From contig NZ_KI911563.1 in assembly GCF_000515335.1 (NCBI RefSeq), forward strand, positions 3,359,146 through 3,423,145: a stretch of 64,000 nucleotides of DNA, written 5' to 3'. The position numbers and the translations under genes were made by a program. The stretch comes from Cohnella panacarvi Gsoil 349 (GTDB lineage Bacteria > Bacillota > Bacilli > Paenibacillales > Paenibacillaceae). This document shows positions 54,019-63,605 of the stretch, one piece after another; the stretch's first letter is position 1, and each line of letters opens with the position of its first letter. The notes below the pieces were generated by a model that ran no database searches, was not told the DNA's origin, and saw only the letters and a program-made list of their open reading frames with translations.

Positions 54019-54056
54019 ATGTATTAAACCTTTTCAATGAACCGATGGAGGAACTC

Positions 54057-54890
54057 ATGAACGATTCATACAAAAGAATGCCTCCGGAAGATTTACGACG
54101 ACTTCAGCTCATCCAACTGGAAATGCTGCTAGAAGTAGATCGTGTTTGCAAGAAGAACGATATCAAATACTGCATAATCGCAGGTACTACCTTAGGCGCC
54201 GTGAGACATAAGGGATACATTCCTTGGGACGACGATGCCGACGTGGCGATGATGAGAGACGAGTACGAGCGATTCCGCGACGCGTGCGAGAGAGATTTAG
54301 ATCAATCGAAATTTTACTTTCAAGATCATAAGAAAACTCCCGGCTATCGTTGGGGCTACGGCAAAGTCAGACGCGTCGGTACGGAATTCGTACGCAAAGG
54401 ACAGGAACACATGCCGTATCCGACAGGTGTATTTATCGATATTTTCCCAATGGACAACGTGCCAAATAGCTTGTTCCTACGCCGTATCCATAATTTCGCG
54501 TGTACAGTCGTGCGAAAGATGCTCTGGTCTGCCGTAGGCGCCAAGTCGGATCGCAATCCGTGGATGAGGGCCGTCTACCGGGTTGTCTCATGGGTCCCGC
54601 GCGATACGGTCTTTACCCTATACGATGGACTGAAGTGGATCTGCAATCGCAAAGAAACGCGAATGGTTCGAAAGCTTACGTTCCCGACGCCGAATAACGG
54701 GCAATACGGATACTTTCGCAAATGGTATGTCGACCTGGCGGATATCGAGTTCGAAGGTCACCTGTTCCCGGCCGCTAAAGATTACGACGAATATTTGACG
54801 TTTAAGTTCGGTAAGTACATGGAGCTCCCGCCGGTTGAACAGCGGCAAGGCCACGCGGCCACTCGATATCGGTTGTTGCCGCTAGAGTAA
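54057..54890 (+). CDS. LicD-family nucleotidyltransferase-fold phosphotransferase
   Basis: A 277-residue protein of the LicD/FKRP family, which transfers phosphocholine or another phospho-alditol from a CDP donor to a glycan. The core motifs are CIIAGTTLGAVRHKGYIPWD and DDDADVAM, which hold the metal-binding aspartates. ATG at 54057 follows GGAGG by 6 nt; the upstream ATG at 54045 overlaps that site. It is the first gene of an eight-gene operon, directly before a cytidylyltransferase fusion that could make its CDP donor. Confidence 0.87.
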   Translation: MNDSYKRMPPEDLRRLQLIQLEMLLEVDRVCKKNDIKYCIIAGTTLGAVRHKGYIPWDDDADVAMMRDEYERFRDACERDLDQSKFYFQDHKKTPGYRWGYGKVRRVGTEFVRKGQEHMPYPTGVFIDIFPMDNVPNSLFLRRIHNFACTVVRKMLWSAVGAKSDRNPWMRAVYRVVSWVPRDTVFTLYDGLKWICNRKETRMVRKLTFPTPNNGQYGYFRKWYVDLADIEFEGHLFPAAKDYDEYLTFKFGKYMELPPVEQRQGHAATRYRLLPLE

Positions 54891-54914
54891 CTCCCAAGAA
54901 GAGGTGTTCGGTCT

Positions 54915-56264
54915 ATGAGAAAGGTCATTACATACGGATCGTTCGATTTATTTCACGATGGCCATTACAGGCTCCTTCAGCGCGCCAAAGAACTTGGAGA
55001 TTACCTCATCGTAGGCGTCACGACGGAGAAGTATGACGAGTATAGAGGCAAAATGAACGTCGTGAATTCTCTGATGGAGAGAATCGAGAATATTAAAGCG
55101 ACCGGTTTCGCGGACGAGATTATTATCGAAGACCATGAGGGTCAGAAGGTCGAAGATATTCAGAAATACGGCATCGATATATTTACGGTAGGGTCGGATT
55201 GGTTCGGGAAGTTCGACTTCCTCAAACAATATTGCGATGTCGTTTATTTGGAACGTACCAAAGGGATATCGAGCACGATGATTCGGCAACAGGCTTACAA
55301 GATCATAAGGCTGGGCGTCATTGGCAGCGGAAGAATAGCGGCAAGGTTCGCGCCAGAGGTTAAATACGTGAGCGGAACGAACCTTGAAGGCGTGTTTAAT
55401 CCGAAACTCGAAAGCGCGCGCCTGTTCGCCGAAAAGTTCGAATTAAAGTTTCATACGGACGAATTAGAATCTTTCTTCGACAAGGTCGATGCCGTTTACA
55501 TCGCTTCTCCTCACAATTCTCATTACGAATATATTCGCAAGTCATTGGAAGCGGGCAAGCATGTTTTGTGCGAGAAGCCGATGGTTTTGCAGGCGAGTCA
55601 AGCTGAGGAAGTCTATCAGCTTGCCCGAGACAAAGGACTCGTGCTATTGGAAGCGATCAAAACGGCTTATGCGCCAGGTTTTCTGCAATTACTGGCCATT
55701 GCGAAAAGCGGGCGAATCGGTCAGATTCGCGATGTAGAAGCTACATTTACGAAGTTGGTATCCGGCGATATTCGCGAGTTAAGGACGGAAGAAAATGGAG
55801 GTAGCGTAACCGAACTGGCAAGTTATCCGTTGCTTGCGATCGTGAAACTTCTTGGAACAGACTATCTAGACTTCAGATTCGATTCATTCGAAGACGAGAA
55901 CGGCGTTGATTTGTATACTAAAATTTATTTGAAGTACAAGGGAGCGACGTCGACCGCGAAAGTCGGCCTTGGTGTCAAATCGGAAGGTCAGTTGCTGATT
56001 TCTGGTACGCAAGGATATATTTATGTCGAGGCGCCGTGGTGGAAAACGCAATTTTTTGAGGTGCGCCACGAGAAGCAGGAGCAGAACGAAAAGTTCTTTT
56101 CCAAGTTTGCAGGGGAAGGTCTTCGTTACGAATTGAGCGATTTCATCTCGATGATTTACGGAAACGAGAGAAAAGGGTACAAGCTGACGCCGAAAGAATC
56201 GATTGCCATTAACGGCATTATCGAGACGTTTTTAACGAATAGACTGACACCGACTAAGGTGTAA
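54915..56264 (+). CDS. Fusion of a TagD-like cytidylyltransferase and a Gfo/Idh/MocA oxidoreductase
   Basis: A 449-residue bifunctional protein. Residues 1-130 form a cytidylyltransferase like glycerol-3-phosphate cytidylyltransferase, with GSFDLFHDGHYRLL (HxGH) and KGISSTMIR. Residues from about 132 form a Gfo/Idh/MocA oxidoreductase with LGVIGSGRIAARF and the canonical CEKPM. The fusion suggests one protein oxidises or reduces a small polyol phosphate and also activates it as a CDP derivative. The product would serve the LicD and glycerophosphotransferase-like enzymes of the same operon. The substrate is not evident from sequence. Confidence 0.88.
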   Translation: MRKVITYGSFDLFHDGHYRLLQRAKELGDYLIVGVTTEKYDEYRGKMNVVNSLMERIENIKATGFADEIIIEDHEGQKVEDIQKYGIDIFTVGSDWFGKFDFLKQYCDVVYLERTKGISSTMIRQQAYKIIRLGVIGSGRIAARFAPEVKYVSGTNLEGVFNPKLESARLFAEKFELKFHTDELESFFDKVDAVYIASPHNSHYEYIRKSLEAGKHVLCEKPMVLQASQAEEVYQLARDKGLVLLEAIKTAYAPGFLQLLAIAKSGRIGQIRDVEATFTKLVSGDIRELRTEENGGSVTELASYPLLAIVKLLGTDYLDFRFDSFEDENGVDLYTKIYLKYKGATSTAKVGLGVKSEGQLLISGTQGYIYVEAPWWKTQFFEVRHEKQEQNEKFFSKFAGEGLRYELSDFISMIYGNERKGYKLTPKESIAINGIIETFLTNRLTPTKV

Positions 56265-56276
56265 TCGAGGTCCGTT

Positions 56277-57458
56277 ATGAAGAAAATCAAAATACTGCAT
56301 ATGCCACTAACGAATTCAGGCAGCGGAGTCTCTCAGTACGTACTTCAGAATTGGAGATTCATCGATCAAAGTCGGTTTCGGTTCGATTTTGCGACGAGAA
56401 GTAAGTCGTTGGATTTCGCCGATGAGGTAACCGCCCAGGGTTGCAAAATCCATTACTTGTCTTGTTCCTCGGAAGAAGATGAAGAGCAGTTCAAGAAGGA
56501 AATGCATCGAATCTTGGACGAAGGCTATGATGCGATTCATCTTCACACGTCTTATTGGAAAGGTTATTTGGTCGAGGAACTGGCTATTGAGAGGGGAGTG
56601 CCGATTGTGATCGTCCACTCTCATAGCACTATGATCGATATTCAAAATGAAACAAATAGGAACGAGAGCATAAAGAAACATCATTATTACAGAGATACGA
56701 TTCCGGTTGATTACGGCACGCATTTTCTAGCTTGTTCAAGAGCAGCTGCCGATTGGTTGTTTGGAGATCAGATTCCCAAGAATCAAATCCGTATTTTTAA
56801 TAACGCAATCGATCTTTCCGAATTCAGTTTTTCTCCAGACATTAGGGCGGCATACAGAGCAAAGCTTGATTTGGACGGATGTTTCGTGATGGGGCACATT
56901 GGGAGATTTACCTATTCTAAAAACCATGCCATGCTCATCGAGATTTTCCGAGAGATCTATCAGAAAATGCCTAACGCTAGGTTGATGTTAGTCGGCAGCG
57001 GAGAGTTGGAACCGGAAATTCGGCAACGAGTGCAAGACTATGGGTTAACGGAATCCGTGATATTCTTGGGAAAACGAACGGATGTGCCACAGTTATTGCA
57101 GGCTATGGATGTCTTTTTGTTGCCGTCTCGATTCGAGGGGTTAGGCCTCGTTCTTATCGAAGCTCAAGCTGCAGGCTTGAAATGTTTGGCAAGCAAAAGC
57201 GTCCCTCTAGAAGCGCAGATCACCACCAACCTTGAGTTTATCAACGATGAGGTTTCGAATTGGGTACAACAGGTTTGCCGGATTGCAGTCGGGTATGAAC
57301 GTGTCGTGCAAGACCGCCTCATTGAAGAGGCAGGTTATGACTTGAGAAAGCAGATTAAGGTAATTGAGAAATTATATGCTGGAGAGGATGTCTCTGCGGA
57401 TTGTAAAAGCGTAGCTCAATATAAACTTGCGCATTGGGGGGGGAGTGATGAACAATAG
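56277..57458 (+). CDS. Glycosyltransferase family 4 (GT-B fold)
   Basis: A 393-residue retaining glycosyltransferase of the GT4 type, similar in layout to EpsF. The N-terminal domain starts KILHMPLTNSGSGVSQYV. The C-terminal nucleotide-sugar domain shows HIGRFTYSKNHAMLIEIF, VGSGELEPEIRQ and the EGLGLVLIEAQAAGL E-x7-E motif. It is the third gene of the operon, 12 nt after the fusion protein, and its 3' end overlaps the next gene. Confidence 0.88.
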   Translation: MKKIKILHMPLTNSGSGVSQYVLQNWRFIDQSRFRFDFATRSKSLDFADEVTAQGCKIHYLSCSSEEDEEQFKKEMHRILDEGYDAIHLHTSYWKGYLVEELAIERGVPIVIVHSHSTMIDIQNETNRNESIKKHHYYRDTIPVDYGTHFLACSRAAADWLFGDQIPKNQIRIFNNAIDLSEFSFSPDIRAAYRAKLDLDGCFVMGHIGRFTYSKNHAMLIEIFREIYQKMPNARLMLVGSGELEPEIRQRVQDYGLTESVIFLGKRTDVPQLLQAMDVFLLPSRFEGLGLVLIEAQAAGLKCLASKSVPLEAQITTNLEFINDEVSNWVQQVCRIAVGYERVVQDRLIEEAGYDLRKQIKVIEKLYAGEDVSADCKSVAQYKLAHWGGSDEQ

Positions 57459-58542
57459 TGAACAACCATTGGTTTCAATAATTATCCCAGTTTATAACAC
57501 GGAGAAGTTCGTAGGTCGAGCTTTAGAAAGTGTTTTGGAACAAACCTACAAGAATATTGAAGTGATTGTGGTAAATGACGGTTCGCAAGATGGGTCCGGG
57601 GAAATATGCGATGAGTATTCTCGCCGGGATTCTCGCGTTATAGTCGTACACCAGATAAATAGCGGAGTATCTGCGGCGCGTAACAAGGCGCTTGAGATTA
57701 GCCGAGGACGTTACATACAGTTTGTCGACTCGGATGATGTCATTGTTAGCCATATGACGGAAACGTTCGTGACCGAAATGGAAAATTCGGATTGCGATAT
57801 CGTGATTTGCGGATTTGCTAACGTTGGGCAAGAAAGGCAAGGAATTAGCGCAGAAACCCGGCTAACCGAAACTCGGCTGTTTGCTGTAAGCGAGTTATTG
57901 GTTTTATCTTACAAGGATTCCAAAGTCGCACCGATCGTGTGGAGTTCTTGTAATATGATGTTTAAGAACGACATTATGCAGGCGAATGAACTTCGATTCA
58001 ACTCGTCTTATGCCAAGGGCGAAGACGGGCTTTTTACGTTAGACTATCTTTCTAAATGCAAAAAAGCACTTGTGCTCGACCAAGTTTTCTACATCCATTA
58101 CATTTATGATCCATTGGAACGCGTAAGTACAGTGTCGCAATTTGCACCGGATCTTTATGAACTGAGGCTTATCTATTTTGAGAGGCTGTATTTCATTGTG
58201 GAGGGCCAAATTAACGAGCAGCAGAAAACCATTCTTCTGCAATTGTTCTACGACAAATTAATTGCAGGAATCGTACGAATGGTCGCTTATTCGGAACATT
58301 TTACGGATATTGAGCAAAGGCTATCGGCAATCGTAAATAATGAAATCGTAATTCGATCAGGCAAAGTGTATAAGCGCTTCAGAAAAGGAGATAGCGTCTT
58401 CATTCCGTTATTCATGAAGTGGAGGCTTGTAAACCTCCTGTATTTTGCGCTGAAAAAAAAGAAAAAACATTATATCGGCAAGTATGGGAAAAGTCCTATT
58501 GTCCGTTCGATATACGTTAAGGCACCAGATACGAGAGTATAG
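57448..58542 (+). CDS. Glycosyltransferase family 2
   Basis: A 364-residue GT-A glycosyltransferase. [37 protein letters not shown] and the DSDD metal-binding motif are present, along with AKGEDGLFTLDYL. The ATG at 57448 follows a long GGGGGGGAG site and overlaps the preceding stop by 11 nt. A Lys-rich C-terminal helix (LKKKKKHYIGKYG) may associate with membrane. Sugar specificity cannot be read from sequence. Confidence 0.87.
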   Translation: MNNSEQPLVSIIIPVYNTEKFVGRALESVLEQTYKNIEVIVVNDGSQDGSGEICDEYSRRDSRVIVVHQINSGVSAARNKALEISRGRYIQFVDSDDVIVSHMTETFVTEMENSDCDIVICGFANVGQERQGISAETRLTETRLFAVSELLVLSYKDSKVAPIVWSSCNMMFKNDIMQANELRFNSSYAKGEDGLFTLDYLSKCKKALVLDQVFYIHYIYDPLERVSTVSQFAPDLYELRLIYFERLYFIVEGQINEQQKTILLQLFYDKLIAGIVRMVAYSEHFTDIEQRLSAIVNNEIVIRSGKVYKRFRKGDSVFIPLFMKWRLVNLLYFALKKKKKHYIGKYGKSPIVRSIYVKAPDTRV

Positions 58543-58560
58543 GATGAGAGGAGAATGGAA

Positions 58561-59898
58561 ATGAGAGAGCCTTTAGTGTCTATCATCATACCGGTGTATA
58601 ACGGATCGAATTACTTACGGGAAGCGATTGATAGCGCTCTTGCCCAGACGTACGCCAATCTGGAGATCATTGTAGTCAATGATGGCTCTAACGATAACGG
58701 AGCCACGGAAAAAATCGCATTATCCTACGAGAATAAAATTCGTTATTTATCTAAGGAAAACGGGGGAGTTTCTACCGCGCTTAACCTAGGCATCCAAGAG
58801 ATGACGGGGGAGTACTTTTCTTGGTTATCGCACGACGATCTATACTACCCCGACAAAGTAGAGCGGCAAATTCAGGCGTTGCGTGACAATGGAGATATGA
58901 CGGCACTCGTTCATTGTGCATACGATTTACTGGAGGAGCCGTCTAAAACAATCACCCACGTTATACACAGCAACACATATCCAATGGACTATTTAACCAA
59001 TTCGGTTCTCCCTGTTTTGCAAGGGTTGATTCATGGTTGCGGGCTTCTGATTCACAAAAGCCATTTTGAACGCGTTGGCGTCTTTGATGAAGCTTTGGTT
59101 ACGACCCAAGACTATGACCTTTGGTTTCGAATGATGAGGAATCAAACGATCGTTTTTGTTCCCAAACCCTTGGTTATTGGCAGGGAGCACGCAGCGCAAA
59201 GAGGAAAAACGCTATCCTCGCATCAAACCGAACGCGATCAAATACATATTGGCTTTATGGATGAGCTGACCGAAGCCGAGATGAGTGCTATGTACGGCAG
59301 CCCATATAATTTTTATCATAGAATGAGCATTTTTTTTAAGGCTATAAACATGGAAGAATCCTACCGTTATGCGAATCGGAAAATGCAATCGGCAACTGTT
59401 CCTGAGAATCTGTCGGAAGAACTCTCTAACCTTCGAAAATATATTAAAGGGCTAACGAGTGGCAAGGCAGACAGGTTGGCGATCTTTTGCGCAGGACAAT
59501 ACGGTTTGCGATTGATTCAAGAGTTGCGGAGTAAATTGATTTTTGTTAATTGCTTTTCGGATAATAACCCTGCGAAGTGGGGACGGCAGTTCGGGAACGT
59601 AGAATGCATTCCTCCGGAAGAGCTTGCGAAAGACAAAGAACGTACGCTTGTAATTGTTGCTACACAAACGCCGAACGAAATCGTTAATCAATTGAAATCA
59701 ACTGGTTTTCCTTATGTCGTGACTAAACGTGAACTAGACGGTCTCTTAGTCAAAGTACCGCCGGTTAAATGGATTAGTGCATTGGACGACATTGAAGGTC
59801 TTGACTATTCGTCTTCCGAAGTGCAGGCATTACTGCCTAAATTCAATCAAACGATATTCGAAATTTGTAAATATTATGAGGAATCAAGAGGTGTTTGA
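58561..59898 (+). CDS. Glycosyltransferase family 2 with C-terminal PglD-N-like domain
   Basis: A 445-residue protein. Residues 1 to about 230 are GT2 ([35 protein letters not shown]). From about 302 to 400 there is a Rossmann-like domain: [31 protein letters not shown] and [17 protein letters not shown]. The same domain opens the next two proteins of the operon. ATG at 58561 lies 8 nt after AGGAG; an upstream ATG at 58555 is too close. The stop overlaps the start of the acetyltransferase gene. Confidence 0.85.
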   Translation: MREPLVSIIIPVYNGSNYLREAIDSALAQTYANLEIIVVNDGSNDNGATEKIALSYENKIRYLSKENGGVSTALNLGIQEMTGEYFSWLSHDDLYYPDKVERQIQALRDNGDMTALVHCAYDLLEEPSKTITHVIHSNTYPMDYLTNSVLPVLQGLIHGCGLLIHKSHFERVGVFDEALVTTQDYDLWFRMMRNQTIVFVPKPLVIGREHAAQRGKTLSSHQTERDQIHIGFMDELTEAEMSAMYGSPYNFYHRMSIFFKAINMEESYRYANRKMQSATVPENLSEELSNLRKYIKGLTSGKADRLAIFCAGQYGLRLIQELRSKLIFVNCFSDNNPAKWGRQFGNVECIPPEELAKDKERTLVIVATQTPNEIVNQLKSTGFPYVVTKRELDGLLVKVPPVKWISALDDIEGLDYSSSEVQALLPKFNQTIFEICKYYEESRGV

Positions 59899-60824
59899 AG
59901 ATACTCATAAAAATCGTTGAAAAACTGATGGAGTTGGAAGCAACGATCGCAAACCGAAAAATAATCATATTCGGTTCCGGAAAAGTAGGGAAGTTAACCC
60001 ACGCGGCATTAAAAATGGTATCTAATGAAGCTAGTTGCTTCGTAGATAACGATCCTATTAAACATGGCTCAATAATTATGGGAACTACCGTACAGCCGCC
60101 GCACGCAATAAAAGAAGAGAAGAAAGAATCATTGTTTGTTCTTATTGCCAGTACATACTACAAGGAAATTGAACGCCAGCTGTCGGAAATGGGGTATAAG
60201 GAAGGCGAAGAGTTCTTTTCGATCCTTAAACCTAGACTTAATGAAGCAGCAAGAGGAGAGCGGATTATCCATGGCGTAAAAATCGGAAAGTATAGTTATG
60301 GAGTCGAGCAACATTGCTATCCGGATACTCTCCTAGAGAGCGTTGGAGCATTTTGCTCAATCAATACGCACTCGCTAATCGGGATGGTTAACCACCCTAC
60401 AACCTTGATTACAACCCACCCGTTTTTATACCACCCGAATGACTATATGGGCGAGTTTATACCGAGTGACTTATTGGATACCCACAGCCTAGCGGATATA
60501 AACGCATTAACGAAGAATGGCAAAATCGTAATCGGGAACGATGTGTGGATCGGAGCTAAAACAGTAATATTGCCATCCGTTCATATTGGGAACGGAGCTA
60601 TTGTTGCGGCCGGGGCAGTCGTGACTAAAGATGTACCGGATTACGCTATTGTCGCAGGAGTGCCCGCTAAAGTAATAAAGTATCGGTTTAGCCGGGAAGA
60701 AATAACAATTTTAAACGAGATACGATGGTGGGAATGGCCGGATGAGAAAATTGCGTCCAAGTCTAAGTTGTTTGCCAATCCCAAATTGTTTTTTAAATAC
60801 TTTCAAGAAAATAATTCCTCTTAA
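59895..60824 (+). CDS. Hexapeptide-repeat acetyltransferase with N-terminal PglD-N-like domain
   Basis: A 309-residue protein. Residues about 20-110 form the Rossmann-like domain ([30 protein letters not shown]). The C-terminal half is a CatB/LbetaH acetyltransferase with [20 protein letters not shown] and [18 protein letters not shown]. The middle [14 protein letters not shown] region resembles the catalytic His loop of xenobiotic acetyltransferases. TTG at 59895 is the likely start behind AGAGGTG, overlapping the upstream stop by 4 nt. The enzyme would acetylate a glycan sugar. Confidence 0.83.
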   Translation: MKILIKIVEKLMELEATIANRKIIIFGSGKVGKLTHAALKMVSNEASCFVDNDPIKHGSIIMGTTVQPPHAIKEEKKESLFVLIASTYYKEIERQLSEMGYKEGEEFFSILKPRLNEAARGERIIHGVKIGKYSYGVEQHCYPDTLLESVGAFCSINTHSLIGMVNHPTTLITTHPFLYHPNDYMGEFIPSDLLDTHSLADINALTKNGKIVIGNDVWIGAKTVILPSVHIGNGAIVAAGAVVTKDVPDYAIVAGVPAKVIKYRFSREEITILNEIRWWEWPDEKIASKSKLFANPKLFFKYFQENNSS

Positions 60825-60850
60825 ACAAGACAAGAATAGAGGTTATTAAA

Positions 60851-62065
60851 ATGAACTTAAGAAAAACCCTAATGGATATGATCTTTAGCAGGTTTGAGAA
60901 CAGCAAAAAGCCTGATTATATCGTTATTTATGGAGCTGGTCAAAACGGGTTGTTATTAATGCAATATTTGATGTCGGCAAATATCGAAGTGAATTATTTC
61001 TGCGATAATAGTCCGAGCAAACAAGGAACATTAATTCGCGGAATTCCCTGCCTCTCCATAGAGCAATTATGCTCTCATAAAGATAACGCTCTCGTATTTG
61101 TATCCCCTTATCATTCAGAAGATATGATGAAGGATTTGGAGCGTCTTCAGTTTTCTCATGTCATTTCGTCTGACGTCTTAAGATTGTTGAGATTTGTACC
61201 GCAATCCAAAAATGAAAATACATATCAGCGCTTTCCCTATATCGGGCACTTCTATTCGCTTTATCCGGATATTGACGAGATTATGGAAAAGTCCGAATCT
61301 ATATTCGATCCAACTAAACAGGTGTTAGATATCGATTTGAACGAAGAAACACAACTTACGTTGCTTAGAGAAATGATTAATTTATATCCCTCGCTCCCAC
61401 AGTGGGAAGACATTTCTGTTGAATTAGGTTCTACACCGTTAAGGCATCGACTGGGAAATACGAGCTTAAGCGCATCGGATGCAGTCGGACTGCATTGCAT
61501 GCTTCGCCTTTTGAAGCCTAATAAAATGATTGAAGTGGGATCAGGATACACCTCTGCAGTTACACTGGATACGAATGAATTTTTTTTGGATAATCGAGTT
61601 CAATTAACCTTTATCGAGCCATATCCTGATCTATTAAAATCGATTCTAAAACCAACCGATCGGATAAGCCTAATTGATAGAGGACTGCAAGATGTTCCAT
61701 TGGAAGTGTTTGAACAATTAGATAGCGGAGATATATTGTTTATCGATTCCACTCATGTTAGCAAAGTGAACTCTGATGTGAACTATTTGTTCTTTGAGAT
61801 ACTGCCGCGACTAAAAAAAGGGGTATATATTCACCTGCATGATATATTCTATCCCTTTGAATATCCCAAGAAGTGGATCATGGACGGTTTGATTTGGAAT
61901 GAGCTTTATTTACTTAGAGCATTCTTGCTAAATAATTCGGCGTATTCTATTCAGTACTTCCAGAATATGATGGATCACAAGCACATGGATCTATTTTTGG
62001 AGAAATGGCCTTACGATTTACCCGTTCAAGGTGGAAGCATATGGCTGAGAAAAAATGAAAAATAG
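60851..62065 (+). CDS. SAM-dependent methyltransferase with N-terminal PglD-N-like domain
   Basis: A 404-residue protein. Residues about 20-115 form the shared Rossmann-like domain (IVIYGAGQNGLLLMQYLM, YFCDNSPSKQG, LVFVSPYHSED). Residues from about 200 resemble a class I methyltransferase of the Methyltransf_24 type, with MIEVGSGYTSAVTLD as the SAM loop, LTFIEPYPD and ILFIDSTH. It would O- or N-methylate the glycan. The gene end overlaps the frame of the next gene by a few bases, with the better start of that gene lying 11 nt past this stop. Confidence 0.82.
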   Translation: MNLRKTLMDMIFSRFENSKKPDYIVIYGAGQNGLLLMQYLMSANIEVNYFCDNSPSKQGTLIRGIPCLSIEQLCSHKDNALVFVSPYHSEDMMKDLERLQFSHVISSDVLRLLRFVPQSKNENTYQRFPYIGHFYSLYPDIDEIMEKSESIFDPTKQVLDIDLNEETQLTLLREMINLYPSLPQWEDISVELGSTPLRHRLGNTSLSASDAVGLHCMLRLLKPNKMIEVGSGYTSAVTLDTNEFFLDNRVQLTFIEPYPDLLKSILKPTDRISLIDRGLQDVPLEVFEQLDSGDILFIDSTHVSKVNSDVNYLFFEILPRLKKGVYIHLHDIFYPFEYPKKWIMDGLIWNELYLLRAFLLNNSAYSIQYFQNMMDHKHMDLFLEKWPYDLPVQGGSIWLRKNEK

Positions 62066-62075
62066 AGGTGACGAA

Positions 62076-63545
62076 ATGTTTCTAAGTAAAAAAAGAAAAA
62101 TAGCAGAGTTATTTGATACTATCTCGGAAATGAACGGACTGTTATTGCGAGTTAACGATCCTGAGACTGCAGTCTCCGATTGCTTAGCTGCGTTAAATGC
62201 CATTCTATATCATTTGGAACAAGAAAGAGAGTCGCCTATTCGCACAATCGATCTGCTTAAGAACGTACAAGGTTCTTTCAATGCATTCTGGAATGGTGAT
62301 GTCGAAGTAAACGCGGACAAGATTCATGCGTTGTCCGAGCAAATCGGAATGCTTAAAGAAATGTTTAATGTTGAAATTAATGTGAAGTTGAATGTGGTGT
62401 TCCTACCTTACAAAGCTTCCATGTGGGATAGCCTAGCAACCATATACGAAGCTGCGGCAAAGGATGAGCATTGCGTGGCGCGCGTTGTTCCAATTCCCTA
62501 TTATCAGTTATCTCAAAACGAGGCGATCCCTACTTACGAAGGGGACCGGTTTCCGCCTGATGTACCTATAACTCATTATAATGACTATAATTTGGAACAA
62601 GAGGAACCGGACATTATATTCGTTCATAACATTTACGATCAATACAACACGATCACCCGAGTACATGAACATTACTTTACTTCCAACTTGAAAAACTTTA
62701 CCGACATGCTGGTTTATGTCCCGTATCATATGTCCTCGTTTATTCAACCTAATAGTCAGGGAGATCGCAGTTATAATCTATCTTCAGTTAAGAACGTAGA
62801 TAAAGTTATTTTGGCCGGAGAATATTTGAAGAAGGCCGCGGTTCGAGACGGAATACCAGAGGAGAAGTTGCTGGTACTCGGTTCTCCCAAGTTAGATGCA
62901 ATGACCAAAGTTATTAATAAACAAATTCCTTATCCCGAAGCTTGGAAAGACAAAATCGAAGGAAAGACGGTTTATGTATTAAATACAGGGTGTCTATATT
63001 TCGCAGATCAAACGCCAGGGAAAGTCGAGAGATTAGCGGATTTTCTTCATTTTCCACGATATGTCGAGAACAGCGTAGTCATTTGGCGCCCGCATCCGCT
63101 TACGCAAATATCAATCATGAAGTACACACCTAACTTATTCGAATACTATTCTAACTTAATTAAAAAAATTAATGACGGACACCCGGCGTATAAACATATC
63201 ATTTTAGATGAGTCGGATGACTATTTGCCTGCATTGCAGGCCGCTGATGTATTAATATCTTATGATGGCTCGCTCCTACGCTCCTATCTTTTAACAGGGA
63301 AAAGGGTGCTCTTTTGGGATGGGAATATGCCCAAAGGCTCTCTGGTACCTTCCGATGCATTTTACTACACGTTCGATCAGTCCGAACCATGGTTCGAGAT
63401 TATCAAAAAGTTTGCAAAAGGGTTGGATCCATTAGCTGAAAACCGCAAAGACCTGGCATCAAAGGTTTATTCGAATATAGATGGGACCAGCGGACAAAAA
63501 GTATATCAAACGATTAAAGAATGCGTTGCCCAACAAGTGAAATAG
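62076..63545 (+). CDS. CDP-glycerol glycerophosphotransferase-like protein
   Basis: A 489-residue protein with an N-terminal helical region (1-115) and a GT-B-like C-terminal domain of the CDP-glycerol:poly(glycerophosphate) glycerophosphotransferase type. Readable motifs are KLLVLGSPKLDA, VIWRPHPL and ADVLISYDGSLLRSYLLTGKR (two adjacent segments). The family transfers a phospho-alditol from CDP. A similar gene (CD0244 in Clostridioides difficile) belongs to a flagellin modification locus, from memory. ATG at 62076 is 7 nt after AGGTG. A terminator and a second intron copy follow. Confidence 0.82.
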   Translation: MFLSKKRKIAELFDTISEMNGLLLRVNDPETAVSDCLAALNAILYHLEQERESPIRTIDLLKNVQGSFNAFWNGDVEVNADKIHALSEQIGMLKEMFNVEINVKLNVVFLPYKASMWDSLATIYEAAAKDEHCVARVVPIPYYQLSQNEAIPTYEGDRFPPDVPITHYNDYNLEQEEPDIIFVHNIYDQYNTITRVHEHYFTSNLKNFTDMLVYVPYHMSSFIQPNSQGDRSYNLSSVKNVDKVILAGEYLKKAAVRDGIPEEKLLVLGSPKLDAMTKVINKQIPYPEAWKDKIEGKTVYVLNTGCLYFADQTPGKVERLADFLHFPRYVENSVVIWRPHPLTQISIMKYTPNLFEYYSNLIKKINDGHPAYKHIILDESDDYLPALQAADVLISYDGSLLRSYLLTGKRVLFWDGNMPKGSLVPSDAFYYTFDQSEPWFEIIKKFAKGLDPLAENRKDLASKVYSNIDGTSGQKVYQTIKECVAQQVK

Positions 63546-63561
63546 TCACGGCTTGCAAACA

Positions 63562-63604
63562 AAAAAAGACAAAGAATATCCGAGGATATCCTTTGTCTTT
63601 TTTG
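63562..63604 (+). terminator. Terminator of the glycan operon, target of the second intron
   Basis: AAAGACAAAG and ATATCC pair with GGATAT and CTTTGTCTTT, around GA, and a T-tract follows. The intron begins within 2-3 nt of its end. Confidence 0.9.
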
Positions 63605-63605
63605 A

